Shown: positions 11,194-23,105 of the stretch, piece by piece
Layout: every line of letters begins with the position of its first letter
Position numbering within the stretch: the stretch's first letter is position 1
Assembly: GCA_951799425.1 (NCBI GenBank)
Contig: OX637391.1
Location: 21,562,551-21,626,550, forward strand
Length of the DNA stretch: 64,000 bases
Direction of reading: 5' to 3'
Source of the DNA: Ilex aquifolium
Lineage: Eukaryota > Streptophyta > Magnoliopsida > Aquifoliales > Aquifoliaceae
Notes under the pieces: model-generated
What the model saw: only the letters and a program-made list of their open reading frames with translations
What the model was told of the DNA's origin: nothing
The model's database searches: none
Translations under genes and position numbers: made by a program

Positions 11194-13605
11194 TCCCCCC
11201 ACAAGATGGAGAGTATATATTACATACTCCCAACTTGAGAAGCAAAGAGTGAAAATTTGAAGATGTCAAGGCCTTTGTCATGATGTCTACAATTTGAGAA
11301 TGTGAAGGCATATAGACAGTGGAAATCATTTTTTCTTGTATCTTCTCTCGAATTAGATGACAGTCTAATTCAATGTACTTTGTTCTCTCATGCAATACAG
11401 GATTTGTTGCAATGTGGAGTGCTGATTGATTGTCACAATAAAGAATGGTTGGTGTATCATGAGGTATAGAAAGATCATTGAGCAGATTTTTAATCCAAGT
11501 GAGTTCACAGCAAGTTACAACCATTGATCTATACTCTACTTCAGCTGAACTTCTTGAGACTGTGGTTTGCTTCTTGGATTTTCATGAGACAAGTGACTGA
11601 CCAATGAAGACACAATAGCCAGTTGTAGATCTTCTTGTATCTGGACTTGAAGCCCAGTCGGAATCACAGTAAGTTGTTACCTGCAGGGATGTAGTGGAAG
11701 GAAAGAAAAGGCCCTGAGCTGGAGCCCTCTTGATGTATTTAAGTATTTTTTTCACAACATTAAGATGAAGAACACGAGGGGCTGCCATGAACTGGCTCAA
11801 CAATTTCACTGAATAAGAAATGTCAGGCCTTGTGATGGTTAAGTACAGTAGTCTTCCAATGGCTTTTCTATACAAAGATGGGTCACTCAGAAGTTCTCCA
11901 TCGTCTTTGGAAAGCTTGTTGTTCTGATCCATGGGCACCTTAGCAGGCTTGCACCCAATTAAACCAGAATCTGCAAGTATATCTAGTGCATATTTCCTTT
12001 GACATACATGTATTCCATGAGAAGTTCTGGCTACCTCTAGGCCAAGAAAGTATTTGAGAGTTCCCAAGTCTTTAATCTTGAATTGGGCACTTAGAAACTC
12101 CTTTAACTGTGAGATGGCATGTTTTTCATTGGAAGCAACTATAATATCATCCACATAAACTAATAATGCCATGAAAGAAGTGTCTATTTTCTTGACAAAT
12201 AAGATGTAATCTGAATGAGATTGATTAAATCCATAACTGAGTAAAGATGATAAAAACTTAGCATACCACTGTTTGGATGCTTGCTTAAGTCCATACAAAC
12301 TCTTCTTTAACTTTCAAACCTTGATTTCTCCTTTAACAGAATACCCAGGGGGTGGCTGCATATACAATTCCTCTTCTAGTTCCCCATGCAGAAATGCATT
12401 GTTCACATCGAATTGATGCAAAAACCAGCCCTTGACTGCAGCCAATGCTAGCAGAATTCTTACTGTTCCAAGCTTTACTACTGGAGAGAAGGTCTCGTGA
12501 TAGTCAAGTCCCTCTTGTTGAGTATACCCTTTTGCCACTAATCGAGCCTTATACCTCTCCACAGTTCCATCTGAATTATACTTTACTTTGTACACCCATT
12601 TTGAGCCAATAGGGTGTTTTCCTTTTGGCAAATCTATAAGTTCCCAAGTATTGTTATACTCCAAAGCTACAATTTCATTATCCATGGCTTTAGGTCATTC
12701 CAAAAATTTTACAGCCTCCTGATATGAATTGGGCTCATGATGATTTAGGATTCTTGTAGCAAAACTAGCATACTCATGTGAAAGTTTATCATATGACAAG
12801 AATGATGACAGGGAATAGAGATGACCTGAGTCCTTGGAGTTTGTTTGAGAAGAGTGAGGCACAATGACTTGATGACAGTAATAATCTTTCAAATACTCTG
12901 GTCTTTTTCTTGTTCTATCTGTCCTATGAAAAGGAGGATTGTTCTATCTTTCTGTAGGAACATAAATACAGGGAGAATTGATGTTGTCTGATGATGAAGA
13001 AGAAGATTCTTCTTGCTCAGGTTGTGAATTGGTGGATGAATGTGCATGATTGCTGGGAACTCTAAGGATACTAGAGGGTGATGAAGAAACATCAAGGAAG
13101 TGAGGTAGTGAAGAGTAACTTTGTGAAGATGACTGATCTGTCTTATAAGGAAAAATATTTTCATGGAATACAACATCCCTTGAATGAACTATTGAATGAG
13201 TTTCTAGATCCATTAACTTGAAACCTTTGACTCCAAAAGGATAGCCTAGAAATACATATTTTCTGGCTCTAGGATCAAGCTTATGTCTACTCTGTCTCAG
13301 TGTAGAAGCATAGCATAGGGAACCAAAAACCCTTAGATGTTTATATGTTGGTTTGGTTTTGAAGAGGAGTTGATATGGGGTTTGGTTCTGCAAGTTGGGT
13401 GAAGGAGTTCTGTTTATCAGATAGGCTGCAGTCAACACACAATTATTCCAAAAATCAATAGGAATTGCTGAATGAAACATGAGGGATCTGGCTACATTGA
13501 GAATATGCTGGTGTTTCCTTTCAACAACACCATTCTGTTGAGGGGTTTCTACATAACTTGTTTGATGAATAATTCCCTTATATCACAATGAATCAAGTCA
13601 AAAGG
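11063..13605 (-). pseudogene. Integrase 3' part, reverse transcriptase and RNase H of copia C
   Basis: One minus-strand frame reads from about 13600 to 11063, broken by stops at 12944-12946, 12695-12697, 12314-12316 and 11582-11584. Three of the four fit CAG-to-TAG or TGG-to-TGA changes. Order: the end of the integrase core ([10 protein letters not shown], carrying the catalytic Glu), the integrase C-terminal part ([17 protein letters not shown]), RT with [21 protein letters not shown] and LLVYVDDIIVASN (YVDD intact), then RNase H with DSDWASSPDTRRSTTGYC and [20 protein letters not shown]. The middle of the integrase core is missing: the preceding frame stops just after FDLIHCDI and the sequence resumes at [10 protein letters not shown], removing the second catalytic Asp. 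The frame reads through the PPT about 130 nt into the LTR. Confidence 0.93.
11194..11204 (-). other. Polypurine tract of copia C
   Basis: The minus strand reads TTGTGGGGGGA directly against the 3' LTR, as expected for plus-strand DNA priming. Confidence 0.85.
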
Positions 13606-14347
13606 TTTATGTGACTTATGTTCTCTATCAGAAAATGGAAGTCTATGAAATTTGGCCAATGGACAAACTGAACAGGGAATTTTGTCATTGATGAATTGAA
13701 CATTTGACAAATAATTTTTCAACAAAGCGAGCCTTGAATTTGAAAGATGGCCTAGTCTATAATGCCACAAATTATACTCAGACTGAGAACAAACTGAAGT
13801 TGAAATAGGAAACTGTTTACATGAGAGACCAGATAAAACTGTAAGAAATGTAGATGAGATTGGTGTCATCTTGAGCTGGTACAAGCCATTGTGAACTTCA
13901 CCCTTCCCAATCGTGCTCCAAGTGGAAAGGTCATGTATAAGACATTCATTAGCAAAAAATAGGAAGCAGCAATTGAGGTCTTGTGACAACTTTCCAGTTG
14001 ACAGAAGGTTGAACCTAAAAGATGGAATGCATAGCACATTTTGAGGGTAATGACACCATTGATTTTGATAGTCCCTGTGTGTGTTACCTCTGATAAATCA
14101 TCATTAGGAAATTTAACTTTGCAAGAAAGTTTGATAGGTGCAGAAGAATAAATGGAGGGCTGCAGATCATATGATCTGTTGCACCTGTATCTATTACCCA
14201 AGGAATTTGGGTGGTATCTAGAAGGGTGGTTTTAGAATTTGAAAAACAAGAAATAATAACAGTCATAGCAGTGGATTGAGTATCAATTTGATTACTCTGA
14301 ACTTGATTAGCAGAAGGATGCACAACTCTGATTTGAAGCAAGGCCAT
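13549..14347 (-). pseudogene. Protease and GAG-pre-integrase of copia C
   Basis: The protease active-site segment WVIDTGATDHM, with an intact DTG, lies near 14215-14180. The GAG-pre-integrase zinc-binding domain follows in another frame, recognised by LWHYRLGHLSNSRLALL and CSVCPLAKFHRLPFS. At least one frameshift separates the two, near 14090. The segment ends at the integrase-core deletion near 13605. Confidence 0.9.
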
Positions 14348-14459
14348 GAGATGCTAATATTGTTCCTGAGTGATTGCAGATTGTGATTCTGTCTGATGCT
14401 CTTGATTTACTGTGCTGGTTTGATTAGCTGATGGAGTAAAACCCTTGTTCTTGCTGTGC

Positions 14460-15436
14460 ATCTTGTGACTTGGTGGATATCCATGAAGCTTGGAGCATTT
14501 CTCAACAGAATGCCCAGTGATATTGTAGTGGGTGCAGAATGGCCTTTCTAACTCTGGATTTGCTTTAAAACATTTCTCTATTGAATGACCAGAGATCTTG
14601 CAGTGAGTGCAATAAGGTCTTTCTTTCTTCTGAGGACCAGAATACCGTTGTTTTCCTTGGTGATGTAATTAGTTCTTGCTGCTAATGCAAGAGAGTAAGT
14701 CACATTGACCCCAGAAGTGAATTGTTTTCATTTTTCCTCTTGCTGGACTAGAGCATAAACTTCACTCAATGCAGACAATGGTTTGATTAAAATGATATGT
14801 GCTTTAATGTTTGCAAAAGAGTCACTCATCCCATGAGGAATTTCATAATCCAATCCCTCTGTTGGTTTTTAAAAACAATTTTCATTTCTCCACATGTACA
14901 ATGTGGCAGGGATTCAAAATTTAAGAGTTCATCCAGTAATCCTTTGAGGTTTGAGAAGTATAAACTTACAAAATCTTCTCCTTGGGTGAGGGAATGGATT
15001 GCTTGCTTTAGCTCATAAATCCTTGGTCCATTATTTTGAGCAAACCTCTGTTCCAGTTCCACCCATAACTCTTGTGCAGTCTCAACATATACTACACTGT
15101 TTTTGATTTCCAAGGTCATTGCATTTTGAAGCCAAGTAACAACCATGTCATTACATTCAAGCCAAGCATCATCAAAGGATCATTGGGGTCTGTTGGCTTG
15201 CAAAGAGTACCATCGATGAAGGCCAATTTTCTTTTGATTCGAAGTGATCTTCGAACAGTTCGGGCCCAAGAATGATAGTTCTCTGCTGTGAGGAGGTGAT
15301 TGGTAAGGAGGGTACCTGGTCCATCATTTGGATTGAGGAGGTATGAGTTAGCATGGCCTTTTGGATTGGGATTGGTTGTAGCATTATCACTGCTGGAAGA
15401 GGAATTGTTGGGATTTGGAGGTGGTGTGGTAGCCAT
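14460..15436 (-). pseudogene. Gag of copia C
   Basis: Gag starts at the ATG at 15436, five bases inside the PBS, with an Asn/Pro/Ser-rich leader. The conserved gag segment includes LLTAENYHSWARTVRRSL. The frame shifts between about 15180 and 15130 and continues as MTLEIKNSVVYVETAQELW to 14826. Two CCHC knuckles follow in a further frame at about 14615-14565 (CTHCKISGHSIEKC, intact) and 14545-14490 (CTHYNITGHSVEKC, second Cys replaced by Tyr). The protein can no longer be made as one chain. Confidence 0.9.
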
Positions 15437-15440
15437 TACT

Positions 15441-15452
15441 GCTCTGATACCA
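15441..15452 (-). other. Primer binding site, copia C
   Basis: The minus strand reads TGGTATCAGAGC immediately after the 5' LTR: initiator tRNA-Met priming. Confidence 0.93.
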
Positions 15453-15866
15453 TATTGAAATTCTTAAGAACAAAGTGTAGAAACTTAAAAAGAGAAGAGA
15501 TGAAGAAGAGATTCATTAGAAGAGATGAAGAAGAGATTCATTCTCATTCATTTCTTTTTGCTGTACATACATCTATATTTATACTAATTTCAAGTGAGCA
15601 AGAAATTGCACGCTAAACTTATTCATCTAAATGCTTTACATATTAGAGTAATTTTCCTAACTAACTACCAACTTCCATATGCCTCAAGATTCTTCTAGTG
15701 AACTTTGCAAGATCCTTCTAGTGTGCTCTACGTGATCATGCTGAGCTGGAGAAGAGACTGAGCTGGAGATGGTGATCAGTAGAATCATCAGCTGAGCTAG
15801 CTGAGTTGGTGGAAACTGAGCTGGGAGGTGCAGCTGAACTAGCTGCATTCTTTGCAAATTTTAACA
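15453..15866 (-). repeat. 5' LTR of copia C
   Basis: 414 bp. It matches the 3' LTR except for substitutions and a 25-bp tandem duplication (AGAAGAGATGAAGAAGAGAT plus ATTCATT, about 15500-15550). The duplication accounts exactly for the 25-bp length difference. Confidence 0.95.
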
Positions 15867-15889
15867 CTATTGGACATTTAGAGAATCTT

Positions 15890-16253
15890 CTTGAGTGTGT
15901 GTGTGAATTTTTTTAGGGGGTTTTCGGTGGGTTGGCCAAAGATGGAAGAGAATGTGTGTTTTGGGTCTTGGGGGGTGGGTTCAGAAAGCAAAGAAGGGGA
16001 GTTTGGGGGGAGGGGGTGTGCAGAGGGGGAAGAAGGGTGGGGTATGGTCTGCGCATAAGGGGGGTTTGGGTTTTTTTTTTTTTGGGGGGGGGGGAAGGTT
16101 GCGTGAGAGATGTGATAGAGAGAGAAATGCTTGTGGCTGTGGTGGTGACTGTAGCAGTGATTGTGGCGATGACTGTAGCGGTGGATTGGCGGTGGCAACA
16201 GTGAAGCCCTTTGTTCGTTGGCGGTGGCTTTGATGGTGGTTTTGATTGGGGAT

Positions 16254-16301
<48 letters not shown>

Positions 16302-16460
16302 TGAAAAAAGGAAGGTAAAAAAAAAAAAAAGCAGGTGATGGAAGAGGGCTGTGGCCTGTGTGGCCATGCCGTCTCTCTGATAGTGGTGATGATGCTTGTG
16401 AGGTGACGGAGGTTGAGATGGTTTTGGGGGAAAAAATATATAGGGTATAAGATTCAATTT
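15890..16460. repeat. GT/G-rich low-complexity DNA and (AG)n microsatellite
   Basis: GTGTGTGTGT is followed by a module like that of the array at 10388-10640 (TTTTTTTAGGGGG then GGTGGGTTGG), G runs at 16080-16096, and (AG)n of about 21 units at 16257-16299. Long ORFs on both strands here are repeat translations. Confidence 0.8.
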
Positions 16461-19268
16461 CCCTTTTTTTTTATTAAATAGATTGACTATTATACCCCAG
16501 TCTTATCAAATTCACCACCATATTTGGTTTATAAATTACCCTTCATTTCATTCTAAGCAAAAAAATATACTTTTATATCAATTATTTTTACCACACATTA
16601 AAATATAAAATAAACATTATGAATATATTGTAACCACTAACGCCATATATTAATAGACAAATATTTCACTTTTATATTAATTATTCAGTTTGGCGCTACA
16701 ATTTCCTTGAGACACATGTATCACTTTTGTTTGAATAAAGAATGTGATTTCTTCCATTTGCAATTAAAAGATAAATTGGTCATCCTCCAAAGTATATATA
16801 TATATCCAACAGTAAGAATATGAAGAATGATGCTCAAGAAACACTTACAAGGCAGGCATCGCTAGAGACTTGAGATGACCTGAAGAAAGGGTATAAGTTT
16901 GGTTTTTGGCAAATCTGTCATTTTCCTCACTTATCCAGTATGTTTAAAAAATATCCCTGCCCCCTCATGGGTTTCATTTAACCCTCATAGACATGTTAAC
17001 TTTGACTTTTTAAATCGGGTCTGGATAAACCTGAGTAGGATTTTTCATCCATATTTTTGCTTACTAAACGTGGGATAAATGGGTCATACATATTTTTTTC
17101 TTCTATCCTTTTGGTGTTATCCCATTTTCATCTGCAATCCAAACATACTCTTTGTGTTTGGTAAGAGGAATATAAAGTAGGAAGAATTGATTTTTTTTTT
17201 TTATGTGTTTAGCAAGATAGAAAAAATATTTTTTTATTTTTAAAAAATATAAATAAATATTTTACCATTATATATATATATATATAAAATTAATGTATAC
17301 ATAAGATGTAATTGATAAATACGACATATGTATATATCAAATGATATATAGACAAATTTTAACACACATAATTAAAGTTTCTTACCAAATATGATATTTT
17401 ATCAATCCCTCAAACTTTCTATTTTTCCAACTTTTTATCCTTTCATTTTTCTATCATACCAAATGAAATATTAGTGTACTAGTTATAACCTGTGCCTGAA
17501 GGCACGATGAAACATAAAATTCAAGCGCCCAAAAAATCGATCCCACTATATTAATTTTTTTAACATGTGCATATTATCGTATATGGATAATGTTTAAAAT
17601 AAAAATTATGCTAAATTATAAATTAATTAAATATTAAATGATTGAACTTGTGATAGAAATGAATGATGCAATATTTTTAAGGGAAAAATATGTAGGTAGT
17701 AAAAATTCAAATTATTATATGTTTTATTATATATATTTTTATACATAAGCGTTCAAAATGCAAGACTCCCACCAAATTAGGACTCCTTTTACTTCACAAT
17801 CTTGGGCTCTCCAATTTGGGTCGGATTTAAAGTCGAACATTCTTCAATTCACTTTGGTTGCAATTGCCATTCAGATTGATTAAAGGAAATTCTGCTGGTT
17901 TTAGATCGATATTGCTATTGATCTACAGCAATGATGATCTCTCTATCTTCTCTCCTAAACCCATCATGACCACCAGGTATATACTCTCTCTCTCTGTCTC
18001 TCTCTCTCCATCACGTATTTATATATGGCTGCTTCTTGGAGATTCTATCATGCTTATAATATGTTCTTGCTCTTAAATTAATGTTGTAAGTGCCTTAAAT
18101 ATGGCACTGATTTTATAGTAAACGATGCATAAGTAGTTTGTGTGGGTTCATGGATTTTATGGATGGGGAAATATTATATTGAATAGTAGTGAAATCTACT
18201 ATAGCTACTGTGCTTGAAATTTCTTGGTATGCAATCCTCATCTACCATTGAAGTAAGTTGTATTATAGGACCAAAAAGGAAGTTTTGCCGTAAAAATAAA
18301 ATTTAAACCGATTAAAAAGCTACCTCATTTGTTACAGCAACTTAAATTTGAGGCATCAAAAATATAATGCCTCTTTGAAAATTTGTAGGACTGTGATTGG
18401 TTTGTTTACCTTGCAATTGGCATTGCTTTGTCAATTTTGATGGAATATGGAACGGGTTAGCAGTGAAAACGAGTCGAGCCAAGCCAAGCTGAGTAATTTG
18501 TTCCTTAGGCTCAAATCACATGAGTTTTGGTCACTGATGCAGGACCTGTTTGTTTTAGCACACAAGATTGTCAAAAGTTGATCTAAGGGTCGACTATTGC
18601 TATAGGACAGGGTTGGTCTTGCAGGGTAGGATTTTAGGGGTTTAAAGAATGCTTGATTGTCTATTTGCAAATAATTACTTTCAAAAAACAGAAGAAAGAA
18701 AGAAAAACTGAGGAATTGCTGCTAAGTCGCTTAGCTATCTTTGCATCGTACAATCTTTCCCAAAGTTATAGAAATTTCTCCATAACCGAACCCATTCTAC
18801 TGAGTTCTATAAGCTTATAGTCCTTCAAATATGTGTTAATAATAGTCCCTCAAGTATGCACTTAAGATCACTTGGTCCTTCAAACTACCATTTTCATCTC
18901 TAAAGTTCGTGATTAACTTTAAATAGTCAAATTGATGAAGAACAATTTTAATAGATAATAGAAATTTGCATGTGTCTTACATGAGAGGAGTTGAGGAGCA
19001 TTTGATGTGGGGGGAACAGAACGGTCAAACACATCTACTCTCTTAGGTCAAGTTTGATCCGTCGATCCTCCCTCTCTCCCTCTTGCTAATTGACCACCAT
19101 CTTTTTTTATTCACTTCTACTTGTTTTGCTTCTTCTTCTTCTTATGTCGTCTTTCGCTTTATCTCTTTCTTTCTCACTCTCCCTCTTTTTCTCTTAATTT
19201 CTCTCTTGAAAAGCCCATCAACTTTCTTTTGCTATACATAAGTACATCATGTTATGTGAAATGGATAT
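16461..19268. other. AT-rich intergenic interval
   Basis: No gene is recognisable. It includes a (TA)n tract near 17270, a Helitron-type 3' end at 17479-17505 (listed separately), a (TC)n tract near 17985 and T/C-rich DNA at 19040-19200, before the LTR of copia D. Confidence 0.65.
17479..17505 (-). mobile_element. Helitron 3' terminus
   Basis: On the minus strand a short hairpin (GTGCC, loop TTCA, GGCAC; plus-strand 17492-17505) is followed after nine bases by CTAG (17482-17479) and then T. This is the terminal layout of plant Helitrons, which insert between A and T and end in CTRR after a hairpin. The body would extend to higher coordinates. I could not identify the 5' TC end or any Rep/helicase frame, so a non-autonomous element is likely. 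Confidence 0.55.
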
Positions 19269-19457
19269 TGTTAGAGTTCTTGTGTTCTATATTAGACTTA
19301 AGTTAATTAGTGTAGGGTAACATTGTAATTACCCTAATGTTACTCAGTTATAAATAAGAAAGTGTAGAACAACCTAGCCCATGCACAAATTATTCCCTCT
19401 CTCTTTTTTCTCTTTTTCTTTGTCTTTCCCAAACCCTAATTTTATTATGACTTTAAC
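19269..19457 (+). repeat. 5' LTR of copia D
   Basis: It starts TGTTAGAGTTC, contains ATAAATAAG after a TATA-like stretch, and ends GACTTTAAC just before the PBS. The length of about 189 bp is small, as in several plant copia families. Confidence 0.75.
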
Positions 19458-19458
19458 T

Positions 19459-19470
19459 TGGTATCAGAGC
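19459..19470 (+). other. Primer binding site, copia D
   Basis: TGGTATCAGAGC, complementary to initiator tRNA-Met, directly follows the LTR. Confidence 0.9.
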
Positions 19471-19734
19471 GATGATTCGTGACCAAATATCATCAGAAAA
19501 CACAGGAGAGGAGGCTAAGATTTTCTTTCCAACGCTGATGTCGTGCTCGTCAGCAGGATGTTAGCACTTCTCGGTCGTCGGAGTACACCTGCTGGTTCGG
19601 AATTTGGTGTTGGTAATTGTGGTCATTTTTTCAAAAATTTTTGAAGTCATCTTCCTAGAGTTTGCTATTTTTGAATGATTTTTATGTGTTGTTTCGGGAG
19701 GGAAACTCGATGTACATCTTCCCTCACGATTATA

Positions 19735-21245
19735 CACGTGGAGACCAAGACACTTAACCTAGAGGGGGGTGAATAGGTTTTTCAATTTTAGCCTAAATTA
19801 ATTACAAATTAAAACTTATGTCTACCTTAATTACCTACTCTCAATCGTATGTGAAAATTAACGATGAGAACCCTTTTAATCACTAACAACCCTTAACACC
19901 CATGACGATTGATTAAATTAATATGCAATTAATTCACTCAAATCAATTTTATGGCGATTCCAAATTCTATAAACCTAATTTGCACAACTATGGATGATGT
20001 GATATCAAGCAATCAAAATATCAAATACATAGTGTACGTGTGTGCTCACAATTGTAAGTCTATACAATAAATAATAAGAGACACAAGCAATTTGATGACG
20101 CGAAAAACCCTCGAAAAAAATTGAGGGAACCACTTGGGGTTTCCCAAAACCTAATCCACTGCACGTCAAGTTAACATACGAGTACTCGAGTCTTATACCT
20201 CAACCAATACCCATGGCTAGATGCTCCTTTCTTTGCTATGTCTTTTTGCCGAAACTCCCTCTTCGACGTTTGGTGTAGCTTCACTTGGACCTCCTCGCCG
20301 CACGGTTCGTCTAGGTCTCGAGTGATTATGAGCACGCTAACAATCCTCGGTATGCATACACCAATGAGTTTGTTCATCAACAAGCTCTCCTACTCCATGT
20401 TGTGAGGATGGAAAGAATAACTAGTGGTAGCCTTGAGATTCTTAGGGATTTTAGTTATGGTGGAAGCTCTAAAGGTTGAAAGATAGATTTTTTCTTCAAA
20501 AATCTTTCTAAAAGCTCTCTCAAGGCTTGATCTAGATGTGAGAAAGGCACTCCCTATTTATAAGTTCGGAATAAAGATAGTGTTAGTAAATAAAAAAACT
20601 TAGATTTGCGAACGACCGCTCAATCGGTGGGAGAGTGGTCATAGGGCGGTTGTTGTTGAAGTGATAGCTGCATTTCAAACGCGACTAAGGCAAGCACCAC
20701 TCGAGCGACCATGGGCACTGCTCGAGTGAGCTCATAGAGTGAACTCAGTATTGCCTTCCTTAGCTTTTTCTCTTAAGTTATCAAGAGATTGCTCTAGCGA
20801 ATGCTAGCGAGTATAGGGCGGTCCCTACAAATTTTTTAAGTTTAAAACCATGCAAAACTTATGTTCTTGAGCACTAAAGGGTGTCGCTTGAAAAGGAGTC
20901 CGATTGTGCTCAAACTATATTTTCAAAACAAAAAATTGGTTTAAAATTTTTTTTCTTTAAAAATCTCTAGGAGTCATAATCGGATCCCTTCCGATTCCAT
21001 TTTTCATCATAATCATTCTAAGTTAAAAATAACTAAGGGGTCATCTTAGGTGTGTAAGTTATTACTTTTGTCATAAGCATGAAGGTGCATCCAGAAGTTG
21101 AATGATATATGTTTGACGCTTGATCTCCTCACTTCAATGTTACTTTCGGATCATGAACTTGATAGCATCATGATTATGGAAGTGGTTAAGATTTTACAAT
21201 GGACTCCACGAAATTAGCCAATTACAAAACATGATATAATATTGT
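19735..21245. repeat. Interspersed repeat inserted in the leader of copia D
   Basis: The leader of D is interrupted by about 1.5 kb starting near CACTTAACCTAGAGGGGGGT, a word common in plant retroelement-derived repeats, and containing GGGTTTCCCAAAACC. The ORF at 20171-20383 is not recognisable. I could not define its ends or a TSD. Confidence 0.4.
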
Positions 21246-21729
21246 GAAAATAGGGTCTGAATTTTAGATCTGTTGATTCTAGCTTTTGTAACTGGTTTTG
21301 ATGCTTCAAATCCTATTTGAGGGGTGAGACTAGAAGATTGGAGGGTGTCTTGGAGTTGCCCAGTTAGATTTTGGGTACTTTTTGATGTTTCTTTCTCCTA
21401 GTGGTTGTCGACAATGACCTTTCCCACCTGGAGTCACTGTTTTGGAGTTGTTTCTGGTCCCTTCCGACTCTTAAGTGTGTTATGGGCAGATTTGGGTTGT
21501 GGGTAATTTGTTTCTGGTATTTTTGGGTAAACCTTGGTTGATCTTGATCTGTTGCACGTGGTTGTATTTTTGGTGGGATTGTGGGTATGGTTGATTGTGA
21601 TTGTGGTTGTTTGTTAAATAACAGTTTATTTCACTCTACCATTGTCTCGTTAGTTGTGGTATCTCTGTGGTAAATCCGAAAGATGTGAAGAATACTTCAG
21701 TTGGTGATCACGCCAGATAGGTTCATTTT

Positions 21730-22464
21730 GTGGATGATCAAATTCGACAGATTATTTCTGTCAAATTGAATAGGACTAACTACCACTCTTGGTCCCATAC
21801 CATGAAAAATTTTCTACATGCCAAAAAGAAAATTAAGTATTTAACTGAAGTTTCCCCCGTAGGGAATCTAAAAGTTTTGAAGATTGGTGGAGTTATGAAC
21901 TTTTTGAGCGTATGTTTACTACCATGCAAGACAATAAATCCTTGACTAAACATTATGACACTTTGAAAGGATTGTGGGAGGAATTTTTGTTGTATAAGCC
22001 ATTGAGTGTAGATCTGGAGGCTCAGAGGCGACACCATGACGAGTTTCAAGTCACACTATTTTTGCCAAGCCTTAATTCTGTGTATGGTGTGTTTAAGGAT
22101 AAGATTTTGGTTATTGAGAAGCTTTCGACCATTGCCAATGTTTATTCTCACCTTTAGCGGGCTTCTCTTACTCTTGGCATTCCTTTAGCTTCATAGAAGT
22201 CTTCTGCCTTAATTTCTAGTAATGATAGTCGTGGTGTGTTTCCCGGGAGGACTAAGTGGTAGTCGTGGTGGTGGTTGTCATCCAGCCTCAGGTGGTAATC
22301 GTGGTGATAGGGGCACTGGTTGCGAAGGTTGTAACAATCGTTCCGAGTGGAAGTATTCTTATTGTGGAGCTGATGAACATACCGAAGATTATTGTTGGGA
22401 TAAATATGGAAGACCATCTTATGCTAATCAGGTTTTTGATGACCCGATTTTTTCTGTATGTCAG
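21730..22464 (+). pseudogene. Gag of copia D
   Basis: The gag N-terminal segment is recognised by VKLNRTNYHSWSHTMKNFL. After a frameshift near 21900 it continues with LTKHYDTLKGLWEEFL and LFLPSLNSVYGVFKDKIL. A degraded zinc knuckle lies at about 22350-22398 and reads YSYCGADEHTEDYC, where the first Cys is Tyr. Several stops and frame changes occur. The frame ends where the AT-rich insert begins. Confidence 0.82.
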
Positions 22465-23105
22465 CCTAAGAAACACATATACGGACATGTGATACGGATA
22501 CAACACGATACAGACACGACATTTCTCAAAAAAGTAGAAGACCGATACATTTGAGACATGCTATAGATAATTATATTTTATATATGAAATCATATATTTT
22601 ATCACAAATATAGTGATAATGATATATTATTCATAGAAAATTCAGTACTTCATGATAAAGAAATGTAATGTCTAGTCATTTAGTGTGAATTTTTAGACTA
22701 ACATCATAATAGTCAATAATCATCAATTTTTTCGTAGACGTATACTAAACATATATAATTTAAATGATTGCTCTCATTTTTTCAATTACTCTTTTTTAAA
22801 TCTTTAATGTATATTTTGCTTTCGTTATTATATTTTGAATACAACTTTAACATGTGTAGTTTTTGTAATTATATGTTCTCTCATAGGATATGATATTTAG
22901 TAGTCAAATTTTTAAGTTTTGTTAATTACATGTCAACACATGTTTATTATTTAGTAGTAGACCTGTCAGACACGTCACCAAAGAAGTGTTGGACACGTGT
23001 CTAAAATTAAAATTTGATCATTTAATTATAAACACGGATAAAAAAGTATCGGATACTTGTTCGAGCGTGTCTGGAGAGAGTCTGTGTCTGACACGATTCC
23101 CACAG
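22465..23105. repeat. AT-rich MITE-like insert in copia D
   Basis: This interval interrupts D between gag and protease. Its ends are GC-richer and carry related words, GATACGGATAC and CGATACAGACACGAC on the left, AGTATCGGATACTTG and GTGTCTGACACGATTC on the right, around an AT-rich middle. This suggests a non-autonomous DNA element, but I could not fix exact inverted ends or a TSD. Confidence 0.45.

Larger units (their letters stand above)
10805..15866 (-). mobile_element. Ty1/copia element C, complete with TSD, inactive
   Basis: Two LTRs (10805-11193 and 15453-15866) bracket gag, protease, integrase, reverse transcriptase and RNase H in copia order on the minus strand. A 5-bp TSD, ctatt, lies at 10800-10804 and 15867-15871. 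A PBS abuts the 5' LTR and a PPT the 3' LTR. The LTRs differ at roughly two dozen of 389 positions by eye, plus a 25-bp tandem duplication in the 5' LTR, so the insertion is not recent. Frameshifts, stops and an integrase-core deletion make it non-autonomous. Confidence 0.96.

Noticed and set aside
15878-16457. Pro/His/Ser-rich minus ORFs and Gly-rich plus ORFs
   Set aside because: Low-complexity translations of G-rich and (AG)n DNA.
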